From an uncultured Gammaproteobacteria bacterium (GTDB lineage: Bacteria; Pseudomonadota; Gammaproteobacteria; UBA4575), in assembly GCA_951812785.1 (NCBI GenBank), contig OX638335.1:2094386-2158385 (forward strand): 64,000 nt of DNA, written 5' to 3'. The position numbers and the translations under genes were made by a program. Every line of letters begins with the position of its first letter. The stretch's first letter is position 1. This document shows positions 19,293-29,839 of the stretch, one piece after another. The notes under the pieces were generated by a model that saw only the letters and a list, made by a program, of their open reading frames with translations, did not search any database and was not told the origin of the DNA.

Positions 19293-19964
19293 TTAGACTA
19301 ATCCATGCTCTGCCATGGAAAAAGTATCCTCACCAATAATAATATGGTCAAGCACACGTACATCGATCAAATCTAGTGCTTGTTTGAGTCTTTTAGTAAT
19401 TTGCTTATCGGCCTCACTTGGCTGATTCTTTCCAGAAGGATGGTTATGCGCAAAAATTACTGTGGCTGCATTTGTCTTTAGTACTAATTTCACAACCTCG
19501 CGCGGATAGACACTTGCTCCGTTTATCGAGCCGGTAAAAAGCTCTTCATAGCGAATTAACTGATTACGCGTATCTAGCAATAAACAAGCAAATACCTCTT
19601 TTGAGTAATCTCGCATTTTAGACAATAAGAACTTAGCGGCCTCTTTTGACCCGTTCATCGCAGGCTTTAATACTAACTGTTCCATTAAGCTACGTTGTGC
19701 AATAACGTTAATCGCAGAAATTTGAGCAAATTTTGCTGGCCCTAAACCTTTGATTGCTTGCAGCTGTGTGCTCTCACACGCGAGTAAACTACGTAGGTCA
19801 CCAAAATGATTAAGTAACTCTTGTGCTAGCTCGACCACGCTTTTGCCAGGTGTGCCTGTTCTTAGAATAATGGCAAGCAATTCAGCGTCTGTTAGAACAT
19901 CTGCACCCTCATTGACGAGCCTTTCTCGAGGGCGACTTTTGATGGGCCAATTTCGAATCATCAA
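19293..19964 (-). CDS. radC: RadC family protein (JAB/MPN domain)
   Basis: 223 residues. An N-terminal helix-hairpin-helix region (LQAIKGLGPAKFAQI) precedes the MPN/JAMM domain. Its putative metal motif, FAHNHPSGKNQPSEADKQIT, carries the two His, Ser and Asp expected for a JAMM site. Despite the name, a DNA-repair role is not established; some RadC-like proteins act with mobile elements. It is divergent from coaBC, the common radC-coaBC-dut arrangement. Confidence 0.95.
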   Translation of the reverse strand: MMIRNWPIKSRPRERLVNEGADVLTDAELLAIILRTGTPGKSVVELAQELLNHFGDLRSLLACESTQLQAIKGLGPAKFAQISAINVIAQRSLMEQLVLKPAMNGSKEAAKFLLSKMRDYSKEVFACLLLDTRNQLIRYEELFTGSINGASVYPREVVKLVLKTNAATVIFAHNHPSGKNQPSEADKQITKRLKQALDLIDVRVLDHIIIGEDTFSMAEHGLV

Positions 19965-20023
19965 CTATAAAAACTAGGGTTAGATTCACGATCTGAGGAT
20001 TGATTCTGGTACACTTCTTTTCC

Positions 20024-21256
20024 ATGAAACTTGCAAACAAGCATATTCTTGTCGCCGTTAGCGGCGGAATCGCTGCCTATAAGAGTGCCGAATTTGTACG
20101 TGCACTTCAAAGGGCCGGTGCACAAGTACGTGTGGTAATGACAGAAAGTGCAACTAGGTTTATTACCCCGTTGACCTTTCAAGCACTATCAGGTTATCCC
20201 GTGCATACTTCTGATGACGCTAGCTTTGATAAAGCAGGCGTGGATCACATCGCCTTATCGCGTTGGTCAGATGCCATTATTATTGCACCTGCTACCGCTA
20301 ACATTATTGCCAAGATTAGTAATGGCGTCGCAGACAGTTTTGTCAGCTCATTGTGTCTTGCACACCAAAGTTCTTTAGCCATCGCTCCCGCAATGAATCA
20401 AGCAATGTGGAATAACTCGGCTACTCAACAAAATATAACTACGCTGAAAGAACGTGGTGTAAAAGTATTTGGTCCCGCGCAAGGAATTCAGGCCTGTGGT
20501 GAAACTGGTGAAGGAAGAATGCTAGAGCCTGACGATTTAGTCCATCACTGTATCGCTCTCTTTGCTAACCATAGCTTAAGCGCTAAAAAAGTAGTTATTA
20601 CTGCTGGGCCTACTGTAGAACCCATCGACCCCGTTCGTTTTATCAGTAATCGCTCATCTGGAAAAATGGGCTACGCAATTGCAGGTGCCGCATTGGAGGC
20701 TGGCGCACACGTCACCGTTATTAGCGGGCCCACACATTTGCAAGAAAATGAACGCATCAACTATGTACATGTTGAAACTGCACAGCAAATGTATGCAGCA
20801 GCTAAGGAGCACTGTATTGATGCTGATTTATTCATTGCTGCCGCTGCCGTTGCCGATTATGAACCAACAAATATTGCCGATCAAAAAATCAAGAAAAAAG
20901 ATGACACTCTTTCTATTCAATTATCGCGTACACCAGATACATTAAAAGAAATAAAGTTATCTCACCCTAGTTTATTCTGTATTGGGTTTGCTGCTGAAAC
21001 AGAAAATCTTATTCAACATGCATCAGAAAAATTACGTCAAAAATCTCTTAACATGATTATTGCCAACCAGGTTGGGTTATCTAATCAAGGTTTTAATAGT
21101 GACTTTAATGCGGTTGAAATTATTTCTAGTGACAGCACTATCTCATTACCTCGTGCACGTAAATCAGAACTTGCCCGATTGATTATTAAAAACATTGCAG
21201 ACCAACTTAAAAAAGAAGCCTCTCAAACAAATGTCACCTATCTCCAATCAAAATAA
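20024..21256 (+). CDS. coaBC: bifunctional phosphopantothenoylcysteine decarboxylase / phosphopantothenate-cysteine ligase
   Basis: 410 residues from ATG 20024 ([20 protein letters not shown]); an in-frame ATT-type start at 20000 adds an unlikely hydrophobic leader. It carries out two steps of coenzyme A synthesis. The N-terminal FMN decarboxylase domain has [26 protein letters not shown] and the PAMNQAMW motif. The C-terminal ligase domain has [25 protein letters not shown] and AAAVADYEP. The 3' end overlaps the dut start by 26 bases. Confidence 0.96.
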   Translation: MKLANKHILVAVSGGIAAYKSAEFVRALQRAGAQVRVVMTESATRFITPLTFQALSGYPVHTSDDASFDKAGVDHIALSRWSDAIIIAPATANIIAKISNGVADSFVSSLCLAHQSSLAIAPAMNQAMWNNSATQQNITTLKERGVKVFGPAQGIQACGETGEGRMLEPDDLVHHCIALFANHSLSAKKVVITAGPTVEPIDPVRFISNRSSGKMGYAIAGAALEAGAHVTVISGPTHLQENERINYVHVETAQQMYAAAKEHCIDADLFIAAAAVADYEPTNIADQKIKKKDDTLSIQLSRTPDTLKEIKLSHPSLFCIGFAAETENLIQHASEKLRQKSLNMIIANQVGLSNQGFNSDFNAVEIISSDSTISLPRARKSELARLIIKNIADQLKKEASQTNVTYLQSK

Positions 21257-21704
21257 AATTAAACTTAAAATATTAGATCAGCGCATTGGAACAGAATTTC
21301 CAACACCTAGTTATGCCACCAATGGTTCAGCTGGGTTGGATTTACAGGCTTGCGTTAATGGAACAATGACTGTTATGCCTGGTGAAACGCATTTAATTCC
21401 TACGGGTATTTCAATATTTATTGATGACTCATCACTAGCGGCTGTGATTCTTCCACGTTCAGGGCTTGGTCATAAACATGGCATTGTGCTTGGAAATTTA
21501 GTTGGGTTAATTGATTCTGACTACCAAGGGCCTCTAATGGTTTCACTATGGAACAGAGGTGATAAAGAATTCAAAATTGAACCGGGGGATCGTATTGCTC
21601 AACTCGTGTTTGTCCCTGTTGTTCAAGCAGAATTTGAAATGGTTGATGACTTCACACAAACGGCACGTGGTGAAGGTGGATTTGGCCATACCGGCAAACA
21701 GTAA
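21231..21704 (+). CDS. dut: dUTP diphosphatase
   Basis: 157 residues from ATG 21231; a start further upstream lies deep in coaBC. It hydrolyses dUTP to dUMP, keeping uracil out of DNA and feeding dTMP synthesis. The five trimeric dUTPase motifs are present: [51 protein letters not shown] and the C-terminal [10 protein letters not shown] arm. It is translationally coupled to coaBC by overlap. Confidence 0.96.
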   Translation: MSPISNQNKIKLKILDQRIGTEFPTPSYATNGSAGLDLQACVNGTMTVMPGETHLIPTGISIFIDDSSLAAVILPRSGLGHKHGIVLGNLVGLIDSDYQGPLMVSLWNRGDKEFKIEPGDRIAQLVFVPVVQAEFEMVDDFTQTARGEGGFGHTGKQ

Positions 21705-21740
21705 GTAATGACTTTTAATGATTAATCTAAGGAGAAGACA

Positions 21741-23114
21741 ATGGATGTAACCTCCAGCATATTCCGCGCATATGACATTAGGGGGGTCGTTAAAACCGAC
21801 TTACGTCCTGATGTGGTTTTACTCATTGGTAAAGCCATAGGCACTTTATATCCAAACTGCAAAAAGGTCGCGATTGGTCGTGATGGCCGCCTTACCAGTA
21901 AAGAGTTATCAGACAATTTAATTGAAGGCTTACGTGCTACAGGTATCGATGTCATCGACATCGGCGAAGTACCGACCCCTGTTCTTTATTATGCCACGCA
22001 CGCACTTGGCACAGGCTCAGGACTAATGGTCACAGGTAGTCACAATCCACCTGAATATAATGGCATTAAAATGGTCATGGGTGAAAAAACTCTATTTGGC
22101 GATATGATTCAGGACATCTACGCCTGCATTGAAAATGGAAGTTTCAATAATGGCAAGGGAACTCTAGAAGAAGTTAATGTATTAGATGACTATATCAATA
22201 CCATTTGTAAAGAAATTAAATTACAGCGACCATTATCAATAGCAATAGATTGTGGCAATGGTGTTGCAGGCCCCTCAGCGATTAAATTATTTAACGGTTT
22301 GGGTTGCAGTCGTGTCGATGAATTATTTTGTGATATTGATGGTAACTTTCCAAATCATCACCCCAACCCAAGCGAGCCTGAAAATTTAGAAGATTTAATT
22401 AGTACCATCGTGAATAACAAATTAGATCTAGGTTTGGCTTTCGATGGTGATGGTGACCGTGTTGGTATTGTTGATGAACACGGTGATGTTTTATGGGCAG
22501 ATCGTCAAATGATGTTATATGCAAAAGATGTACTTTCACGCAACCCAGGCTCAGAAATCATTTTTGATGTTAAGTCATCGCGCAATTTAGCGAGCTATAT
22601 TGAGAAAGCAGGTGGGAAAGCGACCATATGGAAAACGGGCCATTCATTTATTAAAAACAAAATGAAAGAAACCGGTGCACTACTCGCAGGTGAAATGAGT
22701 GGGCACATTTTCTTCAAAGAACGTTGGTTTGGTTTTGATGATGGCCTGTACTCAGCGGCACGTATGCTAGAAATTCTTGCTGCAGACTCTAGGCCTGTGA
22801 GTGAAATATTTAATGACCTACCCAATGATATCAGCACCCCAGAGATAACCGTTACGCTAGAAAATGATGGTGCTCAGCATGAGTTCATTAAAAAGTTTAT
22901 CAATCAATCGAACTTTACTGATGCAAAACTATCCACTGTTGACGGTGTTCGCGCTGACTTTGATTATGGTTGGGGTTTAGTACGCGCCTCAAATACGACA
23001 CCTTCATTAGTAATTCGCTTTGAAGCTGAAAGCGAAGAAAAATTAGAACAATTAAAAGATAATTTTAGATCTCAGATTCATTCAGTTGACTCGACGATTA
23101 ATCTACCTTTTTAA
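21741..23114 (+). CDS. algC: phosphomannomutase/phosphoglucomutase (AlgC/ManB type)
   Basis: 457 residues, preceded by a strong AAGGAGAA ribosome binding site. It interconverts hexose 1- and 6-phosphates for nucleotide-sugar synthesis. The phosphoserine loop VTGSHNPPEYNG (Ser100), the metal loop DGDGDR, the sugar-recognition GEMSGHIFF and the C-terminal phosphate loop (RASNTTPSLVIRFEA) are all present. The stop codon TAA (23112-23114) lies inside the 8-bp target duplication of the IS1595-type element, which inserted without damaging the gene. It is normally next to argB, which now lies beyond the element. Confidence 0.95.
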   Translation: MDVTSSIFRAYDIRGVVKTDLRPDVVLLIGKAIGTLYPNCKKVAIGRDGRLTSKELSDNLIEGLRATGIDVIDIGEVPTPVLYYATHALGTGSGLMVTGSHNPPEYNGIKMVMGEKTLFGDMIQDIYACIENGSFNNGKGTLEEVNVLDDYINTICKEIKLQRPLSIAIDCGNGVAGPSAIKLFNGLGCSRVDELFCDIDGNFPNHHPNPSEPENLEDLISTIVNNKLDLGLAFDGDGDRVGIVDEHGDVLWADRQMMLYAKDVLSRNPGSEIIFDVKSSRNLASYIEKAGGKATIWKTGHSFIKNKMKETGALLAGEMSGHIFFKERWFGFDDGLYSAARMLEILAADSRPVSEIFNDLPNDISTPEITVTLENDGAQHEFIKKFINQSNFTDAKLSTVDGVRADFDYGWGLVRASNTTPSLVIRFEAESEEKLEQLKDNFRSQIHSVDSTINLPF

Positions 23115-23115
23115 A
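23108..23115 (+). repeat. left target-site duplication (8 bp)
   Basis: TTTTTAAA at 23108-23115 is repeated exactly at 27008-27015. Removing the DNA between them restores a simple algC-argB junction. Eight bases is the duplication length expected for IS1595-family insertions. Confidence 0.9.
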
Positions 23116-23140
23116 GGGAATTATGCATTTAACTTGACAA
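23116..23140 (+). repeat. left terminal inverted repeat of the IS1595-type element
   Basis: Begins GGG directly after the duplicated TTTTTAAA and matches the right end in inverse orientation, including the shared ATTTAACTTGACAA core. Confidence 0.85.
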
Positions 23141-23231
23141 CAGGACAAACCATTTCAGTACAAAACTTGACAAAACCTTAAAATAGTCCGATAATATGTT
23201 ATATAACAATTAAAGCTACTAGGTACAGGTT

Positions 23232-24050
23232 ATGGGGAGAAAAAGTAAGGCAAAAGTGTTAAACCTCTATGAAATCATGAGCTTGTATAAGACCGAGGAG
23301 GATGTGATCCGGTATTTTGAGGGGATACGCTGGGGGGATAAACCAGTATGTGTCAAATGTGGCTGTGATGGGAAGATCACAGTGCAGAAGAAGGTAGGCG
23401 ATTATTGGTGTGGAGATTGTCGTGGATACTTCAATGTATTCACCAATACGCCGATGGCGCGTAGCAAAGTGGATATCCGCAAGTGGATATATGCCTCTTA
23501 CACCCTGATGACTTCACGCAAAGGTATCTCTTCTTTACAACTATCTAAAGAGATTGGGGTACAGCAAAGGACGGCCTGGTACATGTTGCATCGCTTACGA
23601 TTGGTTTGTGGTGAAGACCTCCAGGCGTTGAGTGGCCACATAGAGATTGATGAAACCTACCTTGGTGGCAAAGAAGCCAACAAGCATGAAAACAAGAAGC
23701 TCAAGGCAGGACGTGGGGCGGTTGGCAAACAAGCAATCATCGGCATGAAAGTACGCGGTGGTCACGTTAGGGCGGTTCCGATAAGCAATACCGATCAACA
23801 TACCCTACAGTCTACGATCCATGAAAATATCACTGCTGGAAGCCAGTTATTTACTGATGATCATAAGGGGTATGTAGGTCTTGAGCGTTTGTATCAACAT
23901 GATACGGTCAATCATAGCGCAAAGGAGTTTGTAAACGGTATGGCCCACACAAACGGCATTGAAAGCGTCTAGGCGGGGTTATAACGGGATTTATCATAAC
24001 TGGAGTAGAAAGCATTGTCGGCTTAAATATCAAGGTAAAACAAGATCATA
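23232..24050 (+). pseudogene. IS1595-family (ISXO2-like) transposase, broken at the C-terminus
   Basis: The open frame covers 246 residues: an N-terminal helix, a zinc ribbon (CVKCGCDG and WCGDC), a helical DNA-binding region and the catalytic domain with Asp in IEIDETYLGG, Asp in LFTDDHKGY and the AHTNGIESV motif. It stops at TAG 23970-23972. The expected continuation (RGYNGIYHNWSRKHCRL) is in another frame, after a short deletion in the region that normally encodes W-AVLK-RG. That frame runs into non-transposase sequence at about 24030, so the last 35 or so residues are lost. Catalytic residues up to the Asn are intact, but activity is unlikely. Confidence 0.9.
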
Positions 24051-24053
24051 AGC

Positions 24054-25854
24054 AGGTTAAACGAAAGGGATACTGAAAAGATTGTAAGACAGCATTTTTC
24101 CAAAGATAAATTGGTTGACAAAATTACCATTGAAGAACAATCCTCAAACAACCCAAAAATAACAGAACTCTTAAAAAACGCCTCAAAAACAGGTAGCGGT
24201 ATAGGCAAACCTGAATTTCTTATTTCAATAGATGATGAAGATTTACTTATCGTTATAGAGTGTAAGGCAGATATATTAAAGCACGAAAGTGAAAATAGAG
24301 GCCGATTTGCTGATTATGCAGTTGATGGCGTTTTACTTTATTCTTCTTATTTATCTGAAAAATAAAATGTTTTATCGTTAGCGGTTAGCCGTGTTGAGAA
24401 AGACAATATTAAAATTTCTTACTTTATTCAAAAGAAAGGTCAGGATATTACGGAGCAGATTTTTGGAAACAAATTAATCAGTATTGATGATATTCTTTCT
24501 GGATTAAAACAAGATGATGCCAAAAGAAATGAAAAATACGAAGAGTTATTAGATTACTCTAAAATTCTAAACGAGCAACTACACAAATTAAAAATAAAAG
24601 AAGTTTGCTTGTGAGTGGTGTTTTGATAGCACTCAAAAATAAAGATTTTTACAGGAGTTACTCGGGGTTATCAAGTAACAAGATGTTGGCAGAAACACTT
24701 GTCAGCACCATTAAAGAACAGCTCAAAGATGAAGATTTACAAGGTAATAAAGTTGGGAGACTAATGGAAAACTACAGTTTTATCAAAAGCCGCCCAAGCC
24801 TAATACATAAAAACAAGGATAAAAAAAAACAAAAAGTCTAAAAGATTTGGTTGATGAAATTGATAATAATATTAATGGTTATTCAAGAACCTATAGGTAT
24901 TATGATATATCAGGGCAATTTTATATCGAGTTTTTAAGATATTCTAATGCTGATAAGGGACTAGGTATTGTCTTAATGCCACCCCATATAACAGAGTTTT
25001 TTGCTGATATTGTGGATATATAGCCTGATGATGTTGTATTTGATAATTGCACAGGAACTTCTGGTTTTTTAGTGTCAGCAATGAAAAAGATGATAGAGAA
25101 ATGCGATGGAGATCGGGACAAAGAAAAAAGCGTCAAAAAAATCAACTATTCGGTATAGAATACCAACCTGAAATATATCCACTCGCTGTATCAAATATGT
25201 TTTTACATGGGGACGGGAAGAGTAATACCATTGGTGGAAATTGTTTTGATAACATTACCATTGAAAAAATTAAAAACAAAAATCCAACAGTTGGGTTTTT
25301 AAATCCCCCTTATAAATCAGAAAAAAACGATATAGAAGAGTTTGAATTTGTATTAAACAATTTAGATTGCTTAGAGAAGCACGGCAGGTGTGTGGCTATT
25401 ATTCCTATGAGTTGTGCCTTAGCACAAAAGGGGGAAAGGTTACGATTAAAAGAAAAACTGCTATCTAAACACACTTTAAAAGCGGTGTTTTCTATGCCTA
25501 ATGAATTGTTTAAAAATTCTAAAGTAGGAGTTGTAACTTGTATAATGGTATTTGAAGCTCACATACCACACCCAGCAAACAAAAAAACTTTCTTTGGGTA
25601 TTTTAAAGATGACGGTTTTTATAACAAAAAATAGATTTGATTATGATAATCAATGGCAAGGCATAAAAGAGACGTGGATAGATTTATATACTAATAATAC
25701 TGTTAAGGCTGGTTTTAGCGAAGTTTATAAAGTGTCAGCAAACGATGAATGGTGTGCAGAAGCGTATATGGAAACTGATTATTCAACACTAAGTAAAGAT
25801 GACTTTACAGAGACGCTAAAAAAGTATGTCGCCTTTGATCTATTAAATAGATGA
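24054..25854 (+). pseudogene. fused nuclease-N6-adenine DNA methylase of a restriction-modification system
   Basis: The pieces read as one protein. The N-terminus RLNERDTEKIVRQHF leads to a PD-(D/E)xK-like nuclease signature (PEFLISIDDEDLLIVIECKAD) and AVDGVLLYSSYL, then methylase motif I (VFDNCTGTSGFLVSAM) and the adenine-methylase motif IV GFLNPPYKS. The frame is broken by in-frame stops at 24363-24365 and 25021-25023 and by frameshifts near 24600, 24825, 25135 and 25625, the last three in A-runs. The layout matches HsdM-like methylases with an N-terminal nuclease, as in BcgI-like or type IIG enzymes. No start codon is clear; reading can be followed back to about 24054. Dead as an enzyme. 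Confidence 0.82.
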
Positions 25855-25858
25855 TATT

Positions 25859-26752
25859 ATGAAAACTGTACCTCTATGTAAAATTTTTGATATTAAGTAC
25901 GGTGTTAATTTGGAGTTATCTAATATTGAACAAAGCAAAAACGGCATTCCTTTCGTGTCAAGAACAGAAAATAATAATGGTGTAAGCGCAAAAGTTCCTT
26001 TAATTGAGGGCGTTGAACCAAATCCAGGAAATACCATTTCTGTAGCAGGTGGCGGGTCTGTTATGTCTAGTTTCTTACAAAAGAAACCTTATTATAGTGG
26101 TCGGGATTTATATTACTTGAAACCTAAAACAAAACTTACCGATAATGAGATGCTTTATTATTGCATGTGCTTAAGAGCAAATAAATATAGATATTCATAC
26201 GGTAGACAAGCAAACAAAACCCTAGACACCTTATTAGTTCCATCATTGGATAACATTCCTGATTGGGTGAATATAGCAGAGGTTAAAAATCCAAGTAAAA
26301 AACCAATTACAAATAAAGTATTTGAATTAAAAACAAAACAATGGCAATACTTTAAATTAGTAAAATTGTTTGAAATAACGGGTAGCCAAACAACCCCTAT
26401 TCTGGAATTAGAAGAATATGGTGATGGCGAATATCCTTAATGTAACAACACAAGCAACAAATAATGGAGTTGGTGGTTTTTATGATTTTTATACAGAGGA
26501 AGGGAATTGTTTAACTGTTGACAGTGCTGTGATAGGTTGTTGCTCATACCAAAATTCAGAATGAATAAATACATTGCACTGTTTTTAACCACAATAGTAA
26601 ACTTGGAGCAGTATAGATACAATAATGGTAGAAAGTGTAGTCAAACCAGAATGAAAGAAATTAACATAAAATTACCAGCAAATAATGGCAATCCAGATTG
26701 GCAATTTATGGAAGGTTATATTAAGTCATTACCTTATTCAAAATCGTTATAA
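25859..26752 (+). pseudogene. restriction-modification specificity (HsdS-like) subunit
   Basis: It starts at ATG 25859, 5 bases after the methylase pseudogene. The first frame (193 residues) has a DNA target-recognition domain with an LCKIFDIKYGVNLELS start, VSRTENNNGVSA and SGRDLYYLKPK. A second recognition domain begins at FKLVKLFEITGSQ but breaks at about 26438. It continues in other frames (VTTQATNNGVGGFYDFY, then FRMNKYIALFLTTIVNLEQY and KEINIKLPANNGNPDW). The two recognition domains fit a BcgIB- or HsdS-like protein that directs the adjacent methylase-nuclease to its DNA site. At least two frameshifts make it inactive. Confidence 0.8.
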
Positions 26753-26813
26753 CAAAGGATAAAATATTTTGATATTTAAGTATTAACATGTAGGGTGTGA
26801 GGTAAATGACATA

Positions 26814-26972
26814 ATGAAACAAAAATACTTGGAGAAAGCAGTCAAAATGCTACTGAACGCTGGTCAGCTTCCCAATCATAAGCGGCCAATACCCGGTGCA
26901 AAAGATTTGAAAAGGCGATTTGTCCTGCGGATAGACCAGTGTGGGAAACCCACGCTAAAAGAAGTCAAATAA
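26814..26972 (+). CDS. 52-residue ORF at the right end of the IS1595-type element
   Basis: ATG 26814 to TAA 26970-26972, beginning MKQKYLEKAVKMLLNAGQLP and ending KPTLKEVK. It is basic, predicted helical at the N-terminus, and has a GAGG sequence about 14 bases upstream. Unlike the neighbouring cargo it has an undamaged frame. It ends only 10 bases before the right inverted repeat, so it may be a native component of the IS. I recognise no family, and it may not be expressed. Confidence 0.4.
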   Translation: MKQKYLEKAVKMLLNAGQLPNHKRPIPGAKDLKRRFVLRIDQCGKPTLKEVK

Positions 26973-26981
26973 TTAGTGGTT

Positions 26982-27007
26982 TTGTCAAGTTAAATACATA
27001 AATTCCC
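26982..27007 (-). repeat. right terminal inverted repeat of the IS1595-type element
   Basis: Its reverse complement begins GGGAATTTATGTATTTAACT and matches the left end at 23116 with one inserted base and one substitution. Confidence 0.85.
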
Positions 27008-27905
<898 letters not shown>

Positions 27906-27909
27906 CAGA

Positions 27910-28250
27910 TCAATTAGTGAGTTCTTTGTAACGCTGCATATCTTCACCAAAACGCTTACGAAGTCTTTTTTCTCTAATATATTCTTCGATCCCAGCAATA
28001 TATCAAATCGACTCAGCACTTTAAGCTCATTGCTGTGTATCCACTCAGGTTGCTCCATACCTCTATCAATAAACCGATTACGGCTGTCGTTTAACTTAAC
28101 CAACTCTTTTTGCTGCTTGCGTACAGGGACTTGGTCTCCATATTGAGTACCACCATTTTTATCTTTCCAGCGATAATATTCAGCCAATACCACACCGCTC
28201 CACATCACGGAGGTAATTGACATTATTATTGTGATTTTATGAAATCGCAT
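27910..28250 (-). pseudogene. DUF4124-domain exported protein, frameshifted
   Basis: A signal peptide (MRFHKITIIMSITSVMW...) is followed by a DUF4124 domain (YYRWKDKNGGTQYGDQVP). The open frame as it stands runs to 27864 and overlaps argB by 42 bases with an unnatural C-terminus. A different frame from about 28000 to TGA at 27912-27910 gives IAGIEEYIREKRLRKRF and EDMQRYKELTN, a charged helical tail typical of the family, so one indel near 28000 is inferred. A longer start at 28286 is possible. DUF4124 is found in many small periplasmic or envelope proteins of unknown function. Confidence 0.7.
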
Positions 28251-28319
28251 ATAGAAATCGACTACAGCAGGGCATTCCTCATTCAAGCTAGATTAGATTA
28301 CCAATTTTCCGGCGAGCTC

Positions 28320-28958
28320 TCACTCAATACCATAAGCTTGTCGATAGAATGTTAATTGTTCCAGTTGGCTGGAAAGATTTTCATCTGATTTTGCAAATTC
28401 CAGTAAGTCTTCCAGTTTTGCGATAGCTAGAACCGGAATATTGTAGGCTTTTTCAATTTCCTGGATGGCACTTTTACCCTCAGAGCCTTTTTCCTGCCGA
28501 TCCAGAGCGACCAATACCGCTGCAGGTTCTGCTCCAGCCTCCTGTATAAGATCCATACTTTCACGAATCGCCGTCCCCGCTGTAATCACATCATCGACTA
28601 TTACCACTCGTCCAGCCAGCGGCGCACCAATTAACTTCCCTGCCTCACCATGGGCTTTAGCTTCTTTTCGGTTAAACGCTACTCCAACCGAACGTTGATA
28701 TTGACTGTCTAGAGCAATCGAGGCCGCTGTTGCCAAGGGGATACCCTTGTAAGCAGGGCCAAATAATAGATCGAACTGTATACCCGACTGCATCAATTTA
28801 TCGGCGTAAAAGCGTCCCGAGCTATTAAAAGCAGCTCCTTGATTGAATTTTCCAGCATTGAAAAAGTAAGGGCTTATACGCCCTGATTTAAGAGTAAATT
28901 CACCAAATTGTAATGCCTCATTTTCAAGGGCAAATTTAACAAAAGATACTGCATTCAT
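28320..28958 (-). CDS. pyrE: orotate phosphoribosyltransferase
   Basis: 212 residues. It makes orotidine 5'-phosphate from orotate and PRPP in pyrimidine synthesis. The N-terminal FGEFTLKSGRISPYFFNAG, the FGPAYKGIPLA loop, the KEAKAHGEAGKLIG flexible loop and the PRPP motif VVIVDDVITAGTAI are intact. It is divergent from an exonuclease III gene, the usual gammaproteobacterial pyrE/exoIII neighbourhood. Confidence 0.97.
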   Translation of the reverse strand: MNAVSFVKFALENEALQFGEFTLKSGRISPYFFNAGKFNQGAAFNSSGRFYADKLMQSGIQFDLLFGPAYKGIPLATAASIALDSQYQRSVGVAFNRKEAKAHGEAGKLIGAPLAGRVVIVDDVITAGTAIRESMDLIQEAGAEPAAVLVALDRQEKGSEGKSAIQEIEKAYNIPVLAIAKLEDLLEFAKSDENLSSQLEQLTFYRQAYGIE

Positions 28959-29036
28959 AATTTTTAAGTCTAATGATAGTTGTTTTTCAGCATGCTAAAG
29001 TAAGCTCCTCCTTTTGACAATCTCACCTATTTTCCA

Positions 29037-29822
29037 TTGCCTACTACTAAGATAATTTCTTTGAATGCCAATGGCATTCGAGCTGCTGCCAGAAAGGGTT
29101 TTTTTGACTGGTTACCCCAGCAAAACGCAGATGTTGTGTGCATCCAAGAAACCAAAGCACAATTTGACAAACTACAAGCGGACCCAAGTTTCTTCCCTGA
29201 AGGCTATCACCACTATTATGTAGATGCTCAAAAAAAGGGCTATAGCGGCGTGGCGATTTATTGCAAAAACAAACCGAACAAAGTTATTACCAAGCTAGGT
29301 GTCGAAGAGTTTGATAATGAAGGCCGATACTTAGAAGTACAGTTTAACGATATCGCTGTTGTTTCTCTTTATGCACCCTCTGGTTCTTCAAGTGAAGAAA
29401 GACAGCAGGCCAAATTTCGTTTTATGGATGTTTTCATGCAACACCTGAAATCCCTTAAACGACGTAAGCGTGAATACATCATTTGCGGGGACTGGAATAT
29501 TGCCCATAAAGAAATTGATTTAAAAAATTGGAAAGGCAATAAAAAGAACTCTGGCTTCTTACCCGAAGAACGTGCATGGCTGGATGATTTATTTGATAAG
29601 CAAAATTACGTTGATGCATTTCGTCAAGTCAATCAACAAGAAGATCAATTTACCTGGTGGTCAAACCGAGGACAAGCCTGGGCAAAAAATGTTGGGTGGA
29701 GAATTGATTATCAGATTACGACACCTGGCTTAAAAGGCCTGGCGACTTCAGAGTCGATCTACAAAGATGAACGTTTCTCAGATCATGCACCGTTGATTTT
29801 AAATTACAAACTGTCTTTGTAA
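29037..29822 (+). CDS. exodeoxyribonuclease III-family protein (copy 1)
   Basis: 261 residues from a TTG start at 29037; no ATG or GTG fits better. Exonuclease III-type enzymes cut DNA at abasic sites and remove 3' blocks in base excision repair. The catalytic pattern is visible: LNANGIRAA, CIQETKAQ (metal Glu), YSGVAIYCK, CGDWNIAHKEIDLKN (Asp/Asn pair) and the final SDHAPLIL (His). A second, diverged family member lies at 33474-34241. This copy matches the form commonly adjacent to pyrE. Confidence 0.93.
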   Translation: MPTTKIISLNANGIRAAARKGFFDWLPQQNADVVCIQETKAQFDKLQADPSFFPEGYHHYYVDAQKKGYSGVAIYCKNKPNKVITKLGVEEFDNEGRYLEVQFNDIAVVSLYAPSGSSSEERQQAKFRFMDVFMQHLKSLKRRKREYIICGDWNIAHKEIDLKNWKGNKKNSGFLPEERAWLDDLFDKQNYVDAFRQVNQQEDQFTWWSNRGQAWAKNVGWRIDYQITTPGLKGLATSESIYKDERFSDHAPLILNYKLSL

Positions 29823-29839
29823 CCAGTCAACGGAATTAT

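Larger units (their letters stand above)
23116..27007 (+). mobile_element. IS1595-family element with restriction-modification cargo
   Basis: A 3,892-bp element with both ends readable. The left end GGGAATTATGCATTTAACTT and the reverse complement of the right end, GGGAATTTATGTATTTAACT, match over about 26 bases with one gap and one mismatch. It is flanked by exact 8-bp repeats. The contents in order are: ISXO2-type transposase (C-terminally broken), pseudogenised nuclease-methylase, pseudogenised specificity subunit, and a 52-codon ORF by the right end, all on the plus strand. The cargo begins within about 60 bases of the lost transposase C-terminus. This makes it a single transposon with passenger genes rather than an island later hit by an IS. 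Confidence 0.88.
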
